Assembly (NCBI GenBank): GCA_024304875.1 | Contig: JAMWZF010000069.1 | Coordinates: 1-11,560 of the forward strand | Origin: Paracoccaceae bacterium | Lineage (GTDB): Bacteria > Pseudomonadota > Alphaproteobacteria > Rhodobacterales > Rhodobacteraceae | Length of the DNA stretch: 11,560 bases | Reading direction: 5' to 3' | Shown: in pieces, positions 1-6,488 of the stretch | How positions within the stretch are numbered: position 1 is the stretch's first letter | Layout of the letters: every line of letters begins with the position of its first letter | Notes under the pieces: model-generated | The model's input: the letters and a program-made list of their open reading frames with translations, nothing else | What the model was told of the DNA's origin: nothing | The model's database searches: none | Program-made: the position numbers and the translations under genes

Positions 1-83
1 ATCATGGGGCGGGCCCTTTCACGGTTGGCGCAGGCGTCGCGGGCGTCATAATGAGGGCCGGGACGGGGAACAAGGGAGGCGCC

Positions 84-491
84 ATGCCAAGCCGGATCGA
101 GGACTTCGCAGGCCCCTGGCGACTCTCGAAGGAGATCGCCGACCGGCGCGGACCGGACGGGCGGTTCGGCGGCGTGGCGCGGATCGAGCCGGCGGACGGC
201 GCCTGGGCTTATTCCGAGGCGGGCCGGTTGCAGCTGGATGGCGCGGCGCCCCTGTCGGCCGAGCGCCGCTATCTCTGGGTGCCGGCCGCGGACGGCGTCG
301 ACGTCTCCTTCGACGACGGTCGGCCGTTTCACCATCTGCCCTTCGACGGCGGGGGCGCGGCGCACGATTGCGACCCCGACCGTTACCGTGTGATCTACGA
401 TTTCGGCGGCTGGCCGCTGTTCTGGGAGGCCCGGTGGGAGGTCTCCGGCCCCCGGAAGGACTACACGATGATCTGCCGGTACCGCCGCTGA
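84..491 (+). CDS. DUF6314 family protein
   Basis: This 135-residue soluble protein fits the DUF6314 family, whose biochemical function is unknown to me. Visible family-like features are an N-terminal DFAGPWRLSKEI stretch (residues 7-18), GRFGG (26-30), YSEAGRL (43-49), RRYLW (61-65), FDDGRPFHH (76-84), HDCDPDRY (94-101) and a C-terminal GPRKDYTMICRYRR (122-135). The repeated aromatic and short strand-like segments suggest a small beta-rich fold, possibly a lipocalin-like barrel; that is inference. I chose the ATG at 84 over an in-frame ATG at 51 because AAGGGAGG lies just upstream and the protein then begins close to the conserved region. There is no signal peptide or membrane segment. It precedes bioY by 78 bases on the same strand and may be cotranscribed, but nothing in the protein suggests a biotin role. 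Confidence 0.8.
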   Translation: MPSRIEDFAGPWRLSKEIADRRGPDGRFGGVARIEPADGAWAYSEAGRLQLDGAAPLSAERRYLWVPAADGVDVSFDDGRPFHHLPFDGGGAAHDCDPDRYRVIYDFGGWPLFWEARWEVSGPRKDYTMICRYRR

Positions 492-569
492 CGGCCACGC
501 GCCGGCCCTTGCCGCGCCGCGGCGCATGGGGCACAAACGGATCAGACGCATGCAACGAGGGGGCCTGAC

Positions 570-1214
570 ATGGCGATGACGTTGACGGGAAACCGGGTTC
601 TGGCGGAAGCCTTCGGCCCGAGCGAGGGCACGGCCCTGCGCATCAAGCAGGCGGTGCTGGTGGTGCTGGGCATCGCCCTTCTGACCGTCATGGCCCAGAT
701 CAAGTTCGCGGTGCCGCCGTCGCCGGTGGCGGTGAACCTCGGCACCCTCGCGGTCCTGTCGATCGGCGCCGCCTATGGCCCGCGCCTCGGCCTGACGACG
801 ATCTTCGGCTACATGCTGATCGGCGCCCTCGGCTTCGACGTGTTCCAGAGCTCGACGGCCGAGCTGAACGGCCTTGCCTACATGACCGGCTCGACCGGCG
901 GGTACCTCGCGGGCTACGTGCTGGCCGTGGGCATCCTCGGCCTGGCCGCCCGCGCCGGCTGGGACCGCTCGCCGCTGAAGATGGCGGGCGCGATGCTGGC
1001 GGGGAACGTGGCGCTCTACGTCACCGGCCTCGCGTGGCTGGCCACCTGGATCGTCGGAACCGGCAGGCTGGACGTGGCGACCTACGGCTCGCTCTGGGAC
1101 CAGACCCTGGCCTGGGGTCTGGCTCCCTTCGTCGTCGGCGACCTGATGAAACTGGCCGTCGCGGCCCTGATCTTCCCCGTCGCGTGGAAGCTGGTGGGCC
1201 GCGCCCGCGGCTGA
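570..1214 (+). CDS. bioY: Biotin transporter BioY (ECF-type S component)
   Basis: BioY is the membrane-embedded substrate-binding subunit of the biotin ECF transporter. The 214-residue protein has about six hydrophobic segments. Family features are PPSPVAVNLGTLAVL (residues 49-63), the GALGFDVF loop (85-92), STGGYLAGY (108-116) and a C-terminal PFVVGDLMK (186-194). The Asp and Lys of this last motif (D191, K194) correspond to the DxxK that contacts biotin in the characterised Lactococcus BioY. The ATG at 570 follows a GAGGGGG ribosome-binding sequence; a second ATG at 576 is also possible. No bioM (ATPase) or bioN (T component) gene lies in the window, so it either works alone, as some BioY proteins are reported to do, or uses partners encoded elsewhere. 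I saw no BioR-type operator (TTATMKATAA) upstream. A hairpin terminator follows the stop codon. Confidence 0.93.
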   Translation: MAMTLTGNRVLAEAFGPSEGTALRIKQAVLVVLGIALLTVMAQIKFAVPPSPVAVNLGTLAVLSIGAAYGPRLGLTTIFGYMLIGALGFDVFQSSTAELNGLAYMTGSTGGYLAGYVLAVGILGLAARAGWDRSPLKMAGAMLAGNVALYVTGLAWLATWIVGTGRLDVATYGSLWDQTLAWGLAPFVVGDLMKLAVAALIFPVAWKLVGRARG

Positions 1215-1236
1215 CGCGGCTCGGCTGTCGTATCGG

Positions 1237-1266
1237 AAGGGGCCGCGTCCTTGGGCGCGGCCCCTT
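1237..1266 (+). terminator. Hairpin terminator after bioY
   Basis: A perfect 11-bp stem, AAGGGGCCGCG (1237-1247) with CGCGGCCCCTT (1256-1266), encloses an 8-base loop 22 bases after the bioY stop. Only two T residues follow the GC part, so the T tract is poor, but position and stem strength fit a transcription end between bioY and the next gene. Confidence 0.65.
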
Positions 1267-1356
1267 GCCGTTGCACGGGCATTGCACGGGTCGTCACTGG
1301 TGCAGGTCGGCCAGAGGCGGCATGGAACGGGGGCGAAACGGCAGGTGAGAGGTGCG

Positions 1357-2256
1357 ATGATCCGGCTGACGAAGGCCCTTGCCCTCTGCGCGGCGGCGGC
1401 CCTGGCCGCAAGCTATGGCGGCGGGCTGCATCCTGCGGGCGATTCCCTGTCGGTGCTGCGGCCGGTCCTGGGGGCGGCGACGCTTTTCCTCGGCCTCGCC
1501 CTGGGCCTGCGGGGGTGGTGGACCGGGCGCGTCCTTGCCCTGGGGGCGGCGGCGTCGCTGGCCGTCTTTGCATGGACACGCCTGCCCCTGGACCAGCCGC
1601 CGGGCGAGATCGTCGTGTACCAGAAGAACATGCTCTACCGCGGCACCATCGGCGCGGATTTCGCGGCGGACGTCCGCGAGACCGGCGCCGATTTCGTGAC
1701 CCTGCAGGAGGTGAGCGCGGCGAACCTGGACCTGGTGGACAGCCTGACGGACACCTATCCCTACCGGCAGGACTGCGCCGGGGTTCCCGTAGGCGCTGTC
1801 GTCATCCTGTCCCGCTGGCCCCTGTCCGACCCGTCCTGCGCCGAAGGTGGCGGGCTGGTCACCGCCGTGGCCGACCGGGACGGTCAGGAGATCCTGGTGG
1901 CGGCGACCCATGCCAGCTGGCCCTGGCCCTGGTCGCAGCAGCGGTTTGTCCGGAACATCCTGAAGCGCGAGCTGTCGGAGACCGCCGGCCGCCCCGTGGT
2001 CATCGGCGGAGACTTCAACATGGTGCCCGAGGGCGCGACCCTGCGCTGGCTGGCCGAGACGACCGGCACGGCGCGGATCGGCCATGCGCCGCGGACCTTC
2101 GAGATCCGGGGGTACCCGATCGCCATCGACCACGTCTTCGCCACCGGCGGGCAGGGGACGGTCGAGTTGCGCCCACGGCTGGGGTCGGACCACTTCGGAG
2201 TGCTGGCCCGCATCGACCTGCCCGAGACGGCCGCTGTCGCGGCGCTGGACCGTTGA
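1357..2256 (+). CDS. Membrane-anchored endonuclease/exonuclease/phosphatase (EEP) family protein
   Basis: The 299-residue protein has two parts. Residues 4-73 form about three hydrophobic segments. Residues 84-287 form a DNase I-like EEP domain carrying the family's metal and catalytic residues: N91 in YQKNM, E118 in LQEV, H185 in THASW, D219 and N221 in GGDFN, D258-H259 in IDHVF, and D278-H279 in SDHFG. The family hydrolyses phosphodiester or phosphomonoester bonds in a Mg-dependent way, but substrates range from DNA to phospholipids and sugar phosphates, so I do not assign one. The membrane-anchored layout resembles the YafD-like branch, and the domain probably faces the periplasm (inference). 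The ATG at 1357 was chosen because GAGAGG lies upstream and the hydrophobic segment starts immediately; the longer reading from 1282 adds a non-hydrophobic tail close to the bioY terminator. The DUF3445 gene starts 8 bases after its stop. Confidence 0.88.
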   Translation: MIRLTKALALCAAAALAASYGGGLHPAGDSLSVLRPVLGAATLFLGLALGLRGWWTGRVLALGAAASLAVFAWTRLPLDQPPGEIVVYQKNMLYRGTIGADFAADVRETGADFVTLQEVSAANLDLVDSLTDTYPYRQDCAGVPVGAVVILSRWPLSDPSCAEGGGLVTAVADRDGQEILVAATHASWPWPWSQQRFVRNILKRELSETAGRPVVIGGDFNMVPEGATLRWLAETTGTARIGHAPRTFEIRGYPIAIDHVFATGGQGTVELRPRLGSDHFGVLARIDLPETAAVAALDR

Positions 2257-2264
2257 GGCCGCCG

Positions 2265-3014
2265 GTGGACCCGCAGCAGCATCCCGGCGGGCGGCAATCG
2301 CCCATCCTGCAATCGGCGCTGCCCGAGGATCAACGCGCGGCGGCGGCCGACCCCCTGCCGCGGACCCGGCCGGTGGACGGGAACTGGATCACGGTGGACG
2401 ACGCCTGGGCGGCGCAGGTGGCCGAGAAGGCACGGCTGCTGGCGGAGCGCCCGCAGACGGTGCTCGTCAGGCCGACCCCGCCGGAGGCCGAGGCGCTGCA
2501 TGCCGCCCTCCTGACCGCACTGACCGGGCATCCGGCGTTCGAGGTCGAGGGCCAGACGGTTCGCGGGCCGGACGGAACGGCACGGCTCCTGCGGGTGGGA
2601 ACGGTGATGGAGGACGCGGCCCGGCTCCTGCAGGAGGATCTGTGCCTGATCGCGCGGCAGGGCGAGGCGCATGTGCTCTCCGCGGCGCTCCTGTGCTTTC
2701 CCGCGTCCTGGACCCTGGCCGAGAAGATCCACCGCCCGCTGGGCGCGATCCACGGACCGGTCAGGGCCTACGATCCCGGCATTGCCGCGCGGGTGGACCG
2801 CCTGTTCGGCGGGGTGAAGGAGGGCCGCCCGATCTGGCGTGCCAACCTGTTGCGCTATGCCGATCCGCAACTTCACCAGCCTCGGACAGAGGCCGATCCG
2901 CGGCCTACCGGAGCCGGGGACAGCCCCTATTTGCGCAGCGAACGTCAGACGATCCTGCGCCTTGCGCCCGACCTCGTCCTTTTCGCGATCCATACGACGG
3001 TCGTGAAGGGCTAA
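2265..3014 (+). CDS. DUF3445 protein, haem-dependent oxidative N-demethylase family
   Basis: The 249-residue protein belongs to the DUF3445 family, which contains the haem-binding PAS-like alpha subunit of HODM, the enzyme that oxidatively demethylates dimethylamine. Family blocks are NWITVDDAW (residues 40-48), LQEDLCLI (122-129), CFPASWTLAEKIHRPLGAIH (144-163), VDRLF (177-181), WRAN (191-194) and YLRSERQTILRL (222-233). The start is unusual. I favour GTG at 2265 because TGAGG (2254-2258) lies six bases before it; a TTG at 2253 overlapping the upstream TGA is the alternative. Either way it is translationally close to the EEP gene and probably in one operon. None of the partner genes known for HODM (flavin or ferredoxin-type reductase subunits, methylamine genes) is nearby, so the substrate and electron donor are unknown. 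The stop TAA overlaps the stop of the opposing gene. Confidence 0.85.
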   Translation: MDPQQHPGGRQSPILQSALPEDQRAAAADPLPRTRPVDGNWITVDDAWAAQVAEKARLLAERPQTVLVRPTPPEAEALHAALLTALTGHPAFEVEGQTVRGPDGTARLLRVGTVMEDAARLLQEDLCLIARQGEAHVLSAALLCFPASWTLAEKIHRPLGAIHGPVRAYDPGIAARVDRLFGGVKEGRPIWRANLLRYADPQLHQPRTEADPRPTGAGDSPYLRSERQTILRLAPDLVLFAIHTTVVKG

Positions 3015-3244
3015 TCCGCCGTCAGGTGCATGATGTGGTCGGGCGCGAGGACGGTTCCGCTCCGCAGGAGAACTGTCAGACCGGCGACAACCAGGCAGAC
3101 CAGCACGACGCCCAGATAGAACGACAGCCGATCCGGCTCCGGATCCGACGCCCCCGGATCGGAGTTCGGCGGAAGCGCGCGACGGGTCTGCTCCGCGTCG
3201 GGGCGATGGCGCGGAGCCTCGGCGGTGGGAGAGGAGTCGGTCAT
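3011..3244 (-). CDS. Small single-span membrane protein, function unknown
   Basis: I do not recognise this 77-residue protein. Residues 1-39 are polar and rich in Pro, Arg and Asp. Residues 42-60 form one transmembrane helix (SFYLGVVLVCLVVAGLTVLL), and a short tail ends in APDHIMHLTAD. By the positive-inside rule, the Arg-rich N-terminal half is probably cytoplasmic. I chose the ATG at 3244, which gives an MTDSS start; an upstream in-frame ATG at 3265 is possible, and neither has a strong ribosome-binding sequence. Its stop TAG (3011-3013) overlaps the TAA of the DUF3445 gene, so the two genes converge with no space for a terminator. It lies 72 bases downstream of another small membrane protein on the same strand. 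Coding status rests on the clear helix and start context, not on a known family. Confidence 0.6.
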   Translation of the reverse strand: MTDSSPTAEAPRHRPDAEQTRRALPPNSDPGASDPEPDRLSFYLGVVLVCLVVAGLTVLLRSGTVLAPDHIMHLTAD

Positions 3245-3316
3245 GGCCCGATGATCGCCGACCATTGTGGCCAGACCGGGACCGGACGGCGGCTTTCTCG
3301 GTTCAGGGCCGGACGA

Positions 3317-3730
3317 TCAGAACCCGGTCATCGTGCCGCCGGTCCCGCCGAGGAGACGGCTGAGGAGGAGGTAGATCGCGATCACCAGCAGGATCCGCCA
3401 GACCAGCCGCACCAGCATGCGGCCGGCCGAGGTGGAACGCGATCGGGCCGACGCGTCCTCGCGCGGCATGGCATTGTCGGACCGGCGGTTCCTGCGGGTG
3501 GGCGTCGCCACGGTCTCCGCGGCCGCGCCCCAGGGGCCGGTCGCGGAGGCCGCACGGCTGTCTCGGCGGGCCGGAGCCCTGGGCGGGCTTTCGATCCGGT
3601 CGATTTCATCCGCGCGGCGGACCGATCCGTCCGGCCGGGGACCGAGGTCGCGCACGCGGACGCGTTTTCGTGGATCCAGCCGGTCGTTGCCGGCCTTTCG
3701 CACGTCCAGGGGATGTAGCTCCTTCGCCAT
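3317..3730 (-). CDS. Arg-rich protein with a C-terminal membrane anchor, function unknown
   Basis: I do not recognise this 137-residue protein. Residues 1-103 are very polar and rich in Arg, Asp, Ala and Pro, with an opening MAKELHPLDVRKAG. The central part (about 48-103) looks disordered. Residues 105-128 (MLVRLVWRILLVIAIYLLLS) form one hydrophobic helix close to the C-terminus, followed by a Gly/Thr-rich tail. That is the layout of a tail-anchored inner-membrane protein with a cytoplasmic basic region. I chose the ATG at 3730; the in-frame ATG further upstream at 3784 lies inside the glnA terminator and cannot be the normal start. It lies downstream of glnA, separated by that strong terminator, so it probably has its own promoter, and it may be cotranscribed with the next small membrane protein. 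No signal peptide or catalytic motif is visible. Confidence 0.62.
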   Translation of the reverse strand: MAKELHPLDVRKAGNDRLDPRKRVRVRDLGPRPDGSVRRADEIDRIESPPRAPARRDSRAASATGPWGAAAETVATPTRRNRRSDNAMPREDASARSRSTSAGRMLVRLVWRILLVIAIYLLLSRLLGGTGGTMTGF

Positions 3731-3782
3731 GCCGACCAATGTGACACGGCAGGACGGCAATGCAAGGCGCACCGCTTCATGC

Positions 3783-3810
3783 AAAAAGGGCGTCCCGAAG
3801 GACGCCCTTT
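3783..3810 (-). terminator. Rho-independent terminator of glnB-glnA
   Basis: Read on the minus strand, an 11-bp perfect stem AAAGGGCGTCC / GGACGCCCTTT (3810-3785) closes a TTCG tetraloop and runs into a TTTTT tract ending at 3783. It begins 22 bases after the glnA stop codon and is a textbook intrinsic terminator with a stable UUCG loop. Confidence 0.93.
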
Positions 3811-3832
3811 CCAGACACTGTCCCTGCCGAAT

Positions 3833-5239
3833 TCAGCAGCTGTAGTACATCTTGAACTCGATCGGGTGCGGGCAATGCTCGTAGGCGTAGATCTCTTCCC
3901 ACTTTAGATCCATATAGCCCTCGATCTGGTCCTTGGTGAAGACGTCGCCGGCGGTGAGGAAGTCCATGTCCTTCTCCAGCTCGTCCATCGCCTCGCGGAG
4001 CGATGCGCAGACCGTCGGGATGCCGGCCAGTTCTTCGGGCGGCAGGTCGTAGAGGTCCTTGTCCATGGCGTCCCCTGGGTGGATCTTGTTCTTGATCCCG
4101 TCGAGGCCGGCCATCAACAGGGCCGAGAAGCACAGGTACGGGTTGGACGACGGGTCGGGGAAGCGGGCCTCGACGCGCTTGGCCTTGGGGTTCTCGGCCC
4201 ACGGGATACGGACGCAGCCCGACCGGTTGGAGGCCGAGTAGGCGCGCAGGACCGGCGCCTCGAAGCCGGGGATCAGGCGCTTGTAGGAGTTGGTCGAGGG
4301 GTTGGTGAAGGCGTTGAGCGCCTTGGCATGCTTCAGGATGCCGCCGATGTACCAAAGCGCCTCGTCCGACAGATCGGCGTACTTGTCACCCGCGAAGAGC
4401 GGCTTGCCGTCCTTCCAGACCGACATGTTGACGTGCATGCCGGTGCCGTTGTCGCCCGCGATGGGCTTGGGCATGAAGGTCGCCGACTTGCCGTAGGCCT
4501 GGGCGACGTTGTGGATGACGTACTTGTACTTCTGAAGCTCGTCCGCCTGCTTGGTCAGGGTGCCGAAGATCAGGCCGAGCTCGTGCTGGCAGGACGCGAC
4601 CTCGTGGTGGTGCTTGTCCACCTTCATGCCCATCCGCTTCATGGTGGAGAGCATCTCGGAGCGGATGTCCTGGCCGTCGTCGATCGGGTTCACCGGGAAG
4701 TAGCCGCCCTTGATGCCGGGACGGTGGCCGGTGTTGCCCATCTCGTACTCGGTGTCGGTGTTCCAGGCGGCGTCGAGCGCATCGACCTGGTAGCCGACCT
4801 TGTTCATGCCGACCTGGTAGCGGACGTCGTCGAACAGGAAGAATTCGGCCTCGGGGCCGAAGTAGGAGGCGTCGCCGATACCGGAGGACTTGAGGTAAGC
4901 CTCGGCCAGCTGGGCGGTGCCGCGCGGGTCGCGGTTGTAGGCCTCGCCGGTGTCGGGCTCGACCACGGTGCAGTGCAGGCAAAGCGTCTTTTCGGCGTAG
5001 AACGGGTCGATGTAGGCCGAGGAGCCATCAGGCATCAGCTTCATGTCGGACTTGTCGATGGTCTTCCAGCCGGCGATCGAGGAGCCGTCGAACATGAAGC
5101 CTTCTTCCAGGAAGTCCTCGTCGACCTGGTCGGACAGCACGGTGACGTGCTGGAGCTTGCCGCGCGGGTCGGTGAAGCGGATGTCGACGTATTCGACGTC
5201 GTCGTCCTTGATCGTCTTCAGAACGTCTTTGTTGCTCAT
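3833..5239 (-). CDS. glnA: Type I glutamine synthetase
   Basis: Glutamine synthetase joins ammonium to glutamate using ATP and is the main entry point of ammonium assimilation; the cytoplasmic enzyme is a dodecamer. The 468-residue length matches the adenylylated GSI-beta class. Visible signatures are FDGSSIAGW (residues 50-58), the ATP-binding KPIAGDNGTGMH, the NRSGCVRIPW and EARFPDPSSNPYL active-site stretches, and the adenylylation motif DKDLYDLPPEE, in which the tyrosine is residue 397 exactly as in enterobacterial GlnA. Activity should therefore be tuned by GlnE under PII control. The ATG at 5239 has AAAAGGGGAA upstream. It follows glnB by 69 bases on the same strand, with an intervening hairpin, and ends at a strong terminator. 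The sequence appears complete with no missing key residue. Confidence 0.98.
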   Translation of the reverse strand: MSNKDVLKTIKDDDVEYVDIRFTDPRGKLQHVTVLSDQVDEDFLEEGFMFDGSSIAGWKTIDKSDMKLMPDGSSAYIDPFYAEKTLCLHCTVVEPDTGEAYNRDPRGTAQLAEAYLKSSGIGDASYFGPEAEFFLFDDVRYQVGMNKVGYQVDALDAAWNTDTEYEMGNTGHRPGIKGGYFPVNPIDDGQDIRSEMLSTMKRMGMKVDKHHHEVASCQHELGLIFGTLTKQADELQKYKYVIHNVAQAYGKSATFMPKPIAGDNGTGMHVNMSVWKDGKPLFAGDKYADLSDEALWYIGGILKHAKALNAFTNPSTNSYKRLIPGFEAPVLRAYSASNRSGCVRIPWAENPKAKRVEARFPDPSSNPYLCFSALLMAGLDGIKNKIHPGDAMDKDLYDLPPEELAGIPTVCASLREAMDELEKDMDFLTAGDVFTKDQIEGYMDLKWEEIYAYEHCPHPIEFKMYYSC

Positions 5240-5275
5240 GTGTAGGGTTCCCCTTTTGGAAGTCTGTACGGGTAT

Positions 5276-5300
5276 GCGCCGCGGGCCTGGCCCGGCGCGC
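5276..5300 (-). other. GC-rich hairpin between glnB and glnA
   Basis: In the 69-base gap between glnB and glnA, 5276-5285 (GCGCCGCGGG on the plus strand) can pair with 5291-5300 (CCCGGCGCGC) around the loop CCTGG, with two central mismatches. On the coding strand no T tract follows it, so it is not a normal terminator. It could be an RNA-processing or stability element that sets the glnB:glnA ratio (inference). Confidence 0.4.
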
Positions 5301-5308
5301 GGGTTTTA

Positions 5309-5647
5309 TCAGAGCGCGTCTTCGCCCGACTCGCCGGTGCGGATGCGGATGGCCTGCTCGACCGGGCTGACGAAGATCTTGCCGTCGCCGATCTTGTCGG
5401 TCTTGGCGGCGGCGATGATCGCCCCGATGGCGGCATCGACCTGGTCGTCGCTGAGGACGACCTCGATCTTCACCTTGGGCAGGAAGTCGACGACGTATTC
5501 GGCACCGCGATAGAGCTCGGTATGGCCCTTCTGGCGGCCGAAGCCCTTCACTTCCGACACTGAAAGGCCCTGGATTCCGACGTCCTGAAGGGCTTCCTTA
5601 ACCTCGTCGAGCTTGAAGGGCTTTATGATCGCTTCGATCTTTTTCAT
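5309..5647 (-). CDS. glnB: Nitrogen regulatory protein PII
   Basis: PII is a trimeric cytoplasmic sensor of 2-oxoglutarate, ATP/ADP and, through uridylylation, glutamine; it controls GlnE, NtrB and other targets. The protein has the standard 112 residues and starts MKKIEAIIKPFKLDEVKEAL. The T-loop motif YRGAEY occupies residues 46-51, with Tyr51 the uridylylation site, and the C-terminal signature TDKIGDGKIFV is intact. The sequence and the linkage to glnA point to GlnB and not GlnK; no amtB is present. I chose the ATG at 5647, preceded by GGGAGGAG; an upstream in-frame ATG at 5695 would add 16 residues that no PII protein has. It is the first gene of the glnB-glnA operon and is divergent from nnrE, so its promoter must lie in 5648-5822. 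Confidence 0.98.
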   Translation of the reverse strand: MKKIEAIIKPFKLDEVKEALQDVGIQGLSVSEVKGFGRQKGHTELYRGAEYVVDFLPKVKIEVVLSDDQVDAAIGAIIAAAKTDKIGDGKIFVSPVEQAIRIRTGESGEDAL

Positions 5648-5822
5648 GAACCGGCGACTCCTCCCGCGTTTGGCGTGTCCTGCGCTGCAGACCACTTCCC
5701 GCCGGGGGGAACAATTGCCTAGGGTGGCCTCGAGGGCGGGTGAGGGGCGGCGGTGCAGTGCTGTGCCTGTTTATTGTGCAAATCGCCCGCCGTATGGGCA
5801 AGACTGAATCGAGGATATCCCG
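5648..5822. promoter_or_regulatory. Divergent glnB / nnrE control region with GTGC repeats
   Basis: These 175 bases must hold the promoters for glnB-glnA (minus) and nnrE-nnrD (plus). The most striking element is four GTGC units in one orientation at 5753, 5758, 5763 and 5776 (GCAC on the glnB strand), the first three spaced exactly five bases apart. NtrC half-sites in enterobacteria contain GCAC/GTGC but occur as inverted pairs, so assignment to NtrC is only a possibility. A GAGGAT ribosome-binding sequence for nnrE is at 5811-5816. I cannot place -35/-10 boxes confidently on either strand. Confidence 0.5.
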
Positions 5823-6488
5823 ATGAATGACCTTCTGACCGCCGACCGGATGCGCGCCATCGAAGAGGCGGCCATCGCCTCGGGCGCGGTGACCGGTCTC
5901 GAGCTGATGGAGAGGGCCGGGACCGAGGTGGTGCAGGCCGTTCTGGAGGAGTGGCCGGAGCTGGCCGAGGGCGCGCGGCGTGCCGTCGTGCTCTGCGGTC
6001 CGGGCAACAACGGCGGCGACGGTTTCGTGATCGCGCGGCTGCTGCACCGGAGGGGATGGCGCGTCGACGTCTACCTATATGGCGACTCGGCGCGCCTGCC
6101 GCCGGATGCGAAGACGAACCATGACGCCTGGCGCGACATCGGGCCGGTTCATCCGATGACGCGCGAGCGTCACCGGGACCCGAACTTCCGCGATCCGGTT
6201 CCCGATCTCTGGGTCGACGCGATTTTCGGCATCGGCCAGTCGCGCCCTTTGCCGGCGGAGGTGACGCAGACCCTGCACAGTGTCGAGGACGAAAGGAACC
6301 GGTGCAGCGCTCCGGTCGTGGCGGTCGACATCCCCACCGGGCTGTCGTCTGACACCGGAGAATCGGTGCAGCCATTCTCCCTTTCCGCTGACCTGACCGT
6401 GACGTTCCATGGCCGCAAGGTCGGCCATGCGAGCGCGACAGGGAAGGCCCGCTGCGGCAAGGTCGTCGTCAGGGACATCGGGCTATGA
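5823..6488 (+). CDS. nnrE: NAD(P)H-hydrate epimerase (stand-alone)
   Basis: NnrE interconverts the R and S epimers of NAD(P)HX, the hydrated and inactive forms of NAD(P)H, so that the dehydratase can repair both. The 221-residue protein matches the YjeF N-terminal domain: ELMERAG (residues 27-33), the nucleotide-binding PGNNGGDG (60-67), DAIFGIG (132-138), VDIPTGL (168-174) and TFHGRKVGH (194-202). Start ATG 5823 has GAGGAT six bases upstream. In most bacteria, including many relatives as I recall them, this domain is fused to the dehydratase. Here the reading frame stops right at the end of the epimerase domain (VVVRDIGL), and the dehydratase begins in another frame through an ATGA overlap, which suggests translational coupling. 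It is transcribed divergently from glnB. No key motif is missing. Confidence 0.93.
   Translation: MNDLLTADRMRAIEEAAIASGAVTGLELMERAGTEVVQAVLEEWPELAEGARRAVVLCGPGNNGGDGFVIARLLHRRGWRVDVYLYGDSARLPPDAKTNHDAWRDIGPVHPMTRERHRDPNFRDPVPDLWVDAIFGIGQSRPLPAEVTQTLHSVEDERNRCSAPVVAVDIPTGLSSDTGESVQPFSLSADLTVTFHGRKVGHASATGKARCGKVVVRDIGL

Noticed and set aside
492..569. A BioR or other operator upstream of bioY, and a 12-base palindrome at 514-525
   Set aside because: No TTATMKATAA-like sequence is present; the GCGCCGCGGCGC palindrome is expected by chance in sequence this GC-rich.
2084..3718. A 544-codon plus-strand open frame spanning the DUF3445 and small membrane genes
   Set aside because: Its product is Arg/Gly/Pro/Ala-rich low-complexity sequence, typical of out-of-frame reading of GC-rich DNA, and conflicts with genes that show conserved motifs.
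4079..5245. A 388-codon open frame on the plus strand opposite glnA
   Set aside because: It is the antisense of a certain glnA gene; its composition (runs of V, G, D, L) is what GC-biased codons give on the reverse strand, and it matches no family.
5755..5767. A sigma54-like GGCAC...TGC element on the glnB strand
   Set aside because: The spacing between GG and GC is 9 bases instead of the required 10, and the TTGC half is incomplete.
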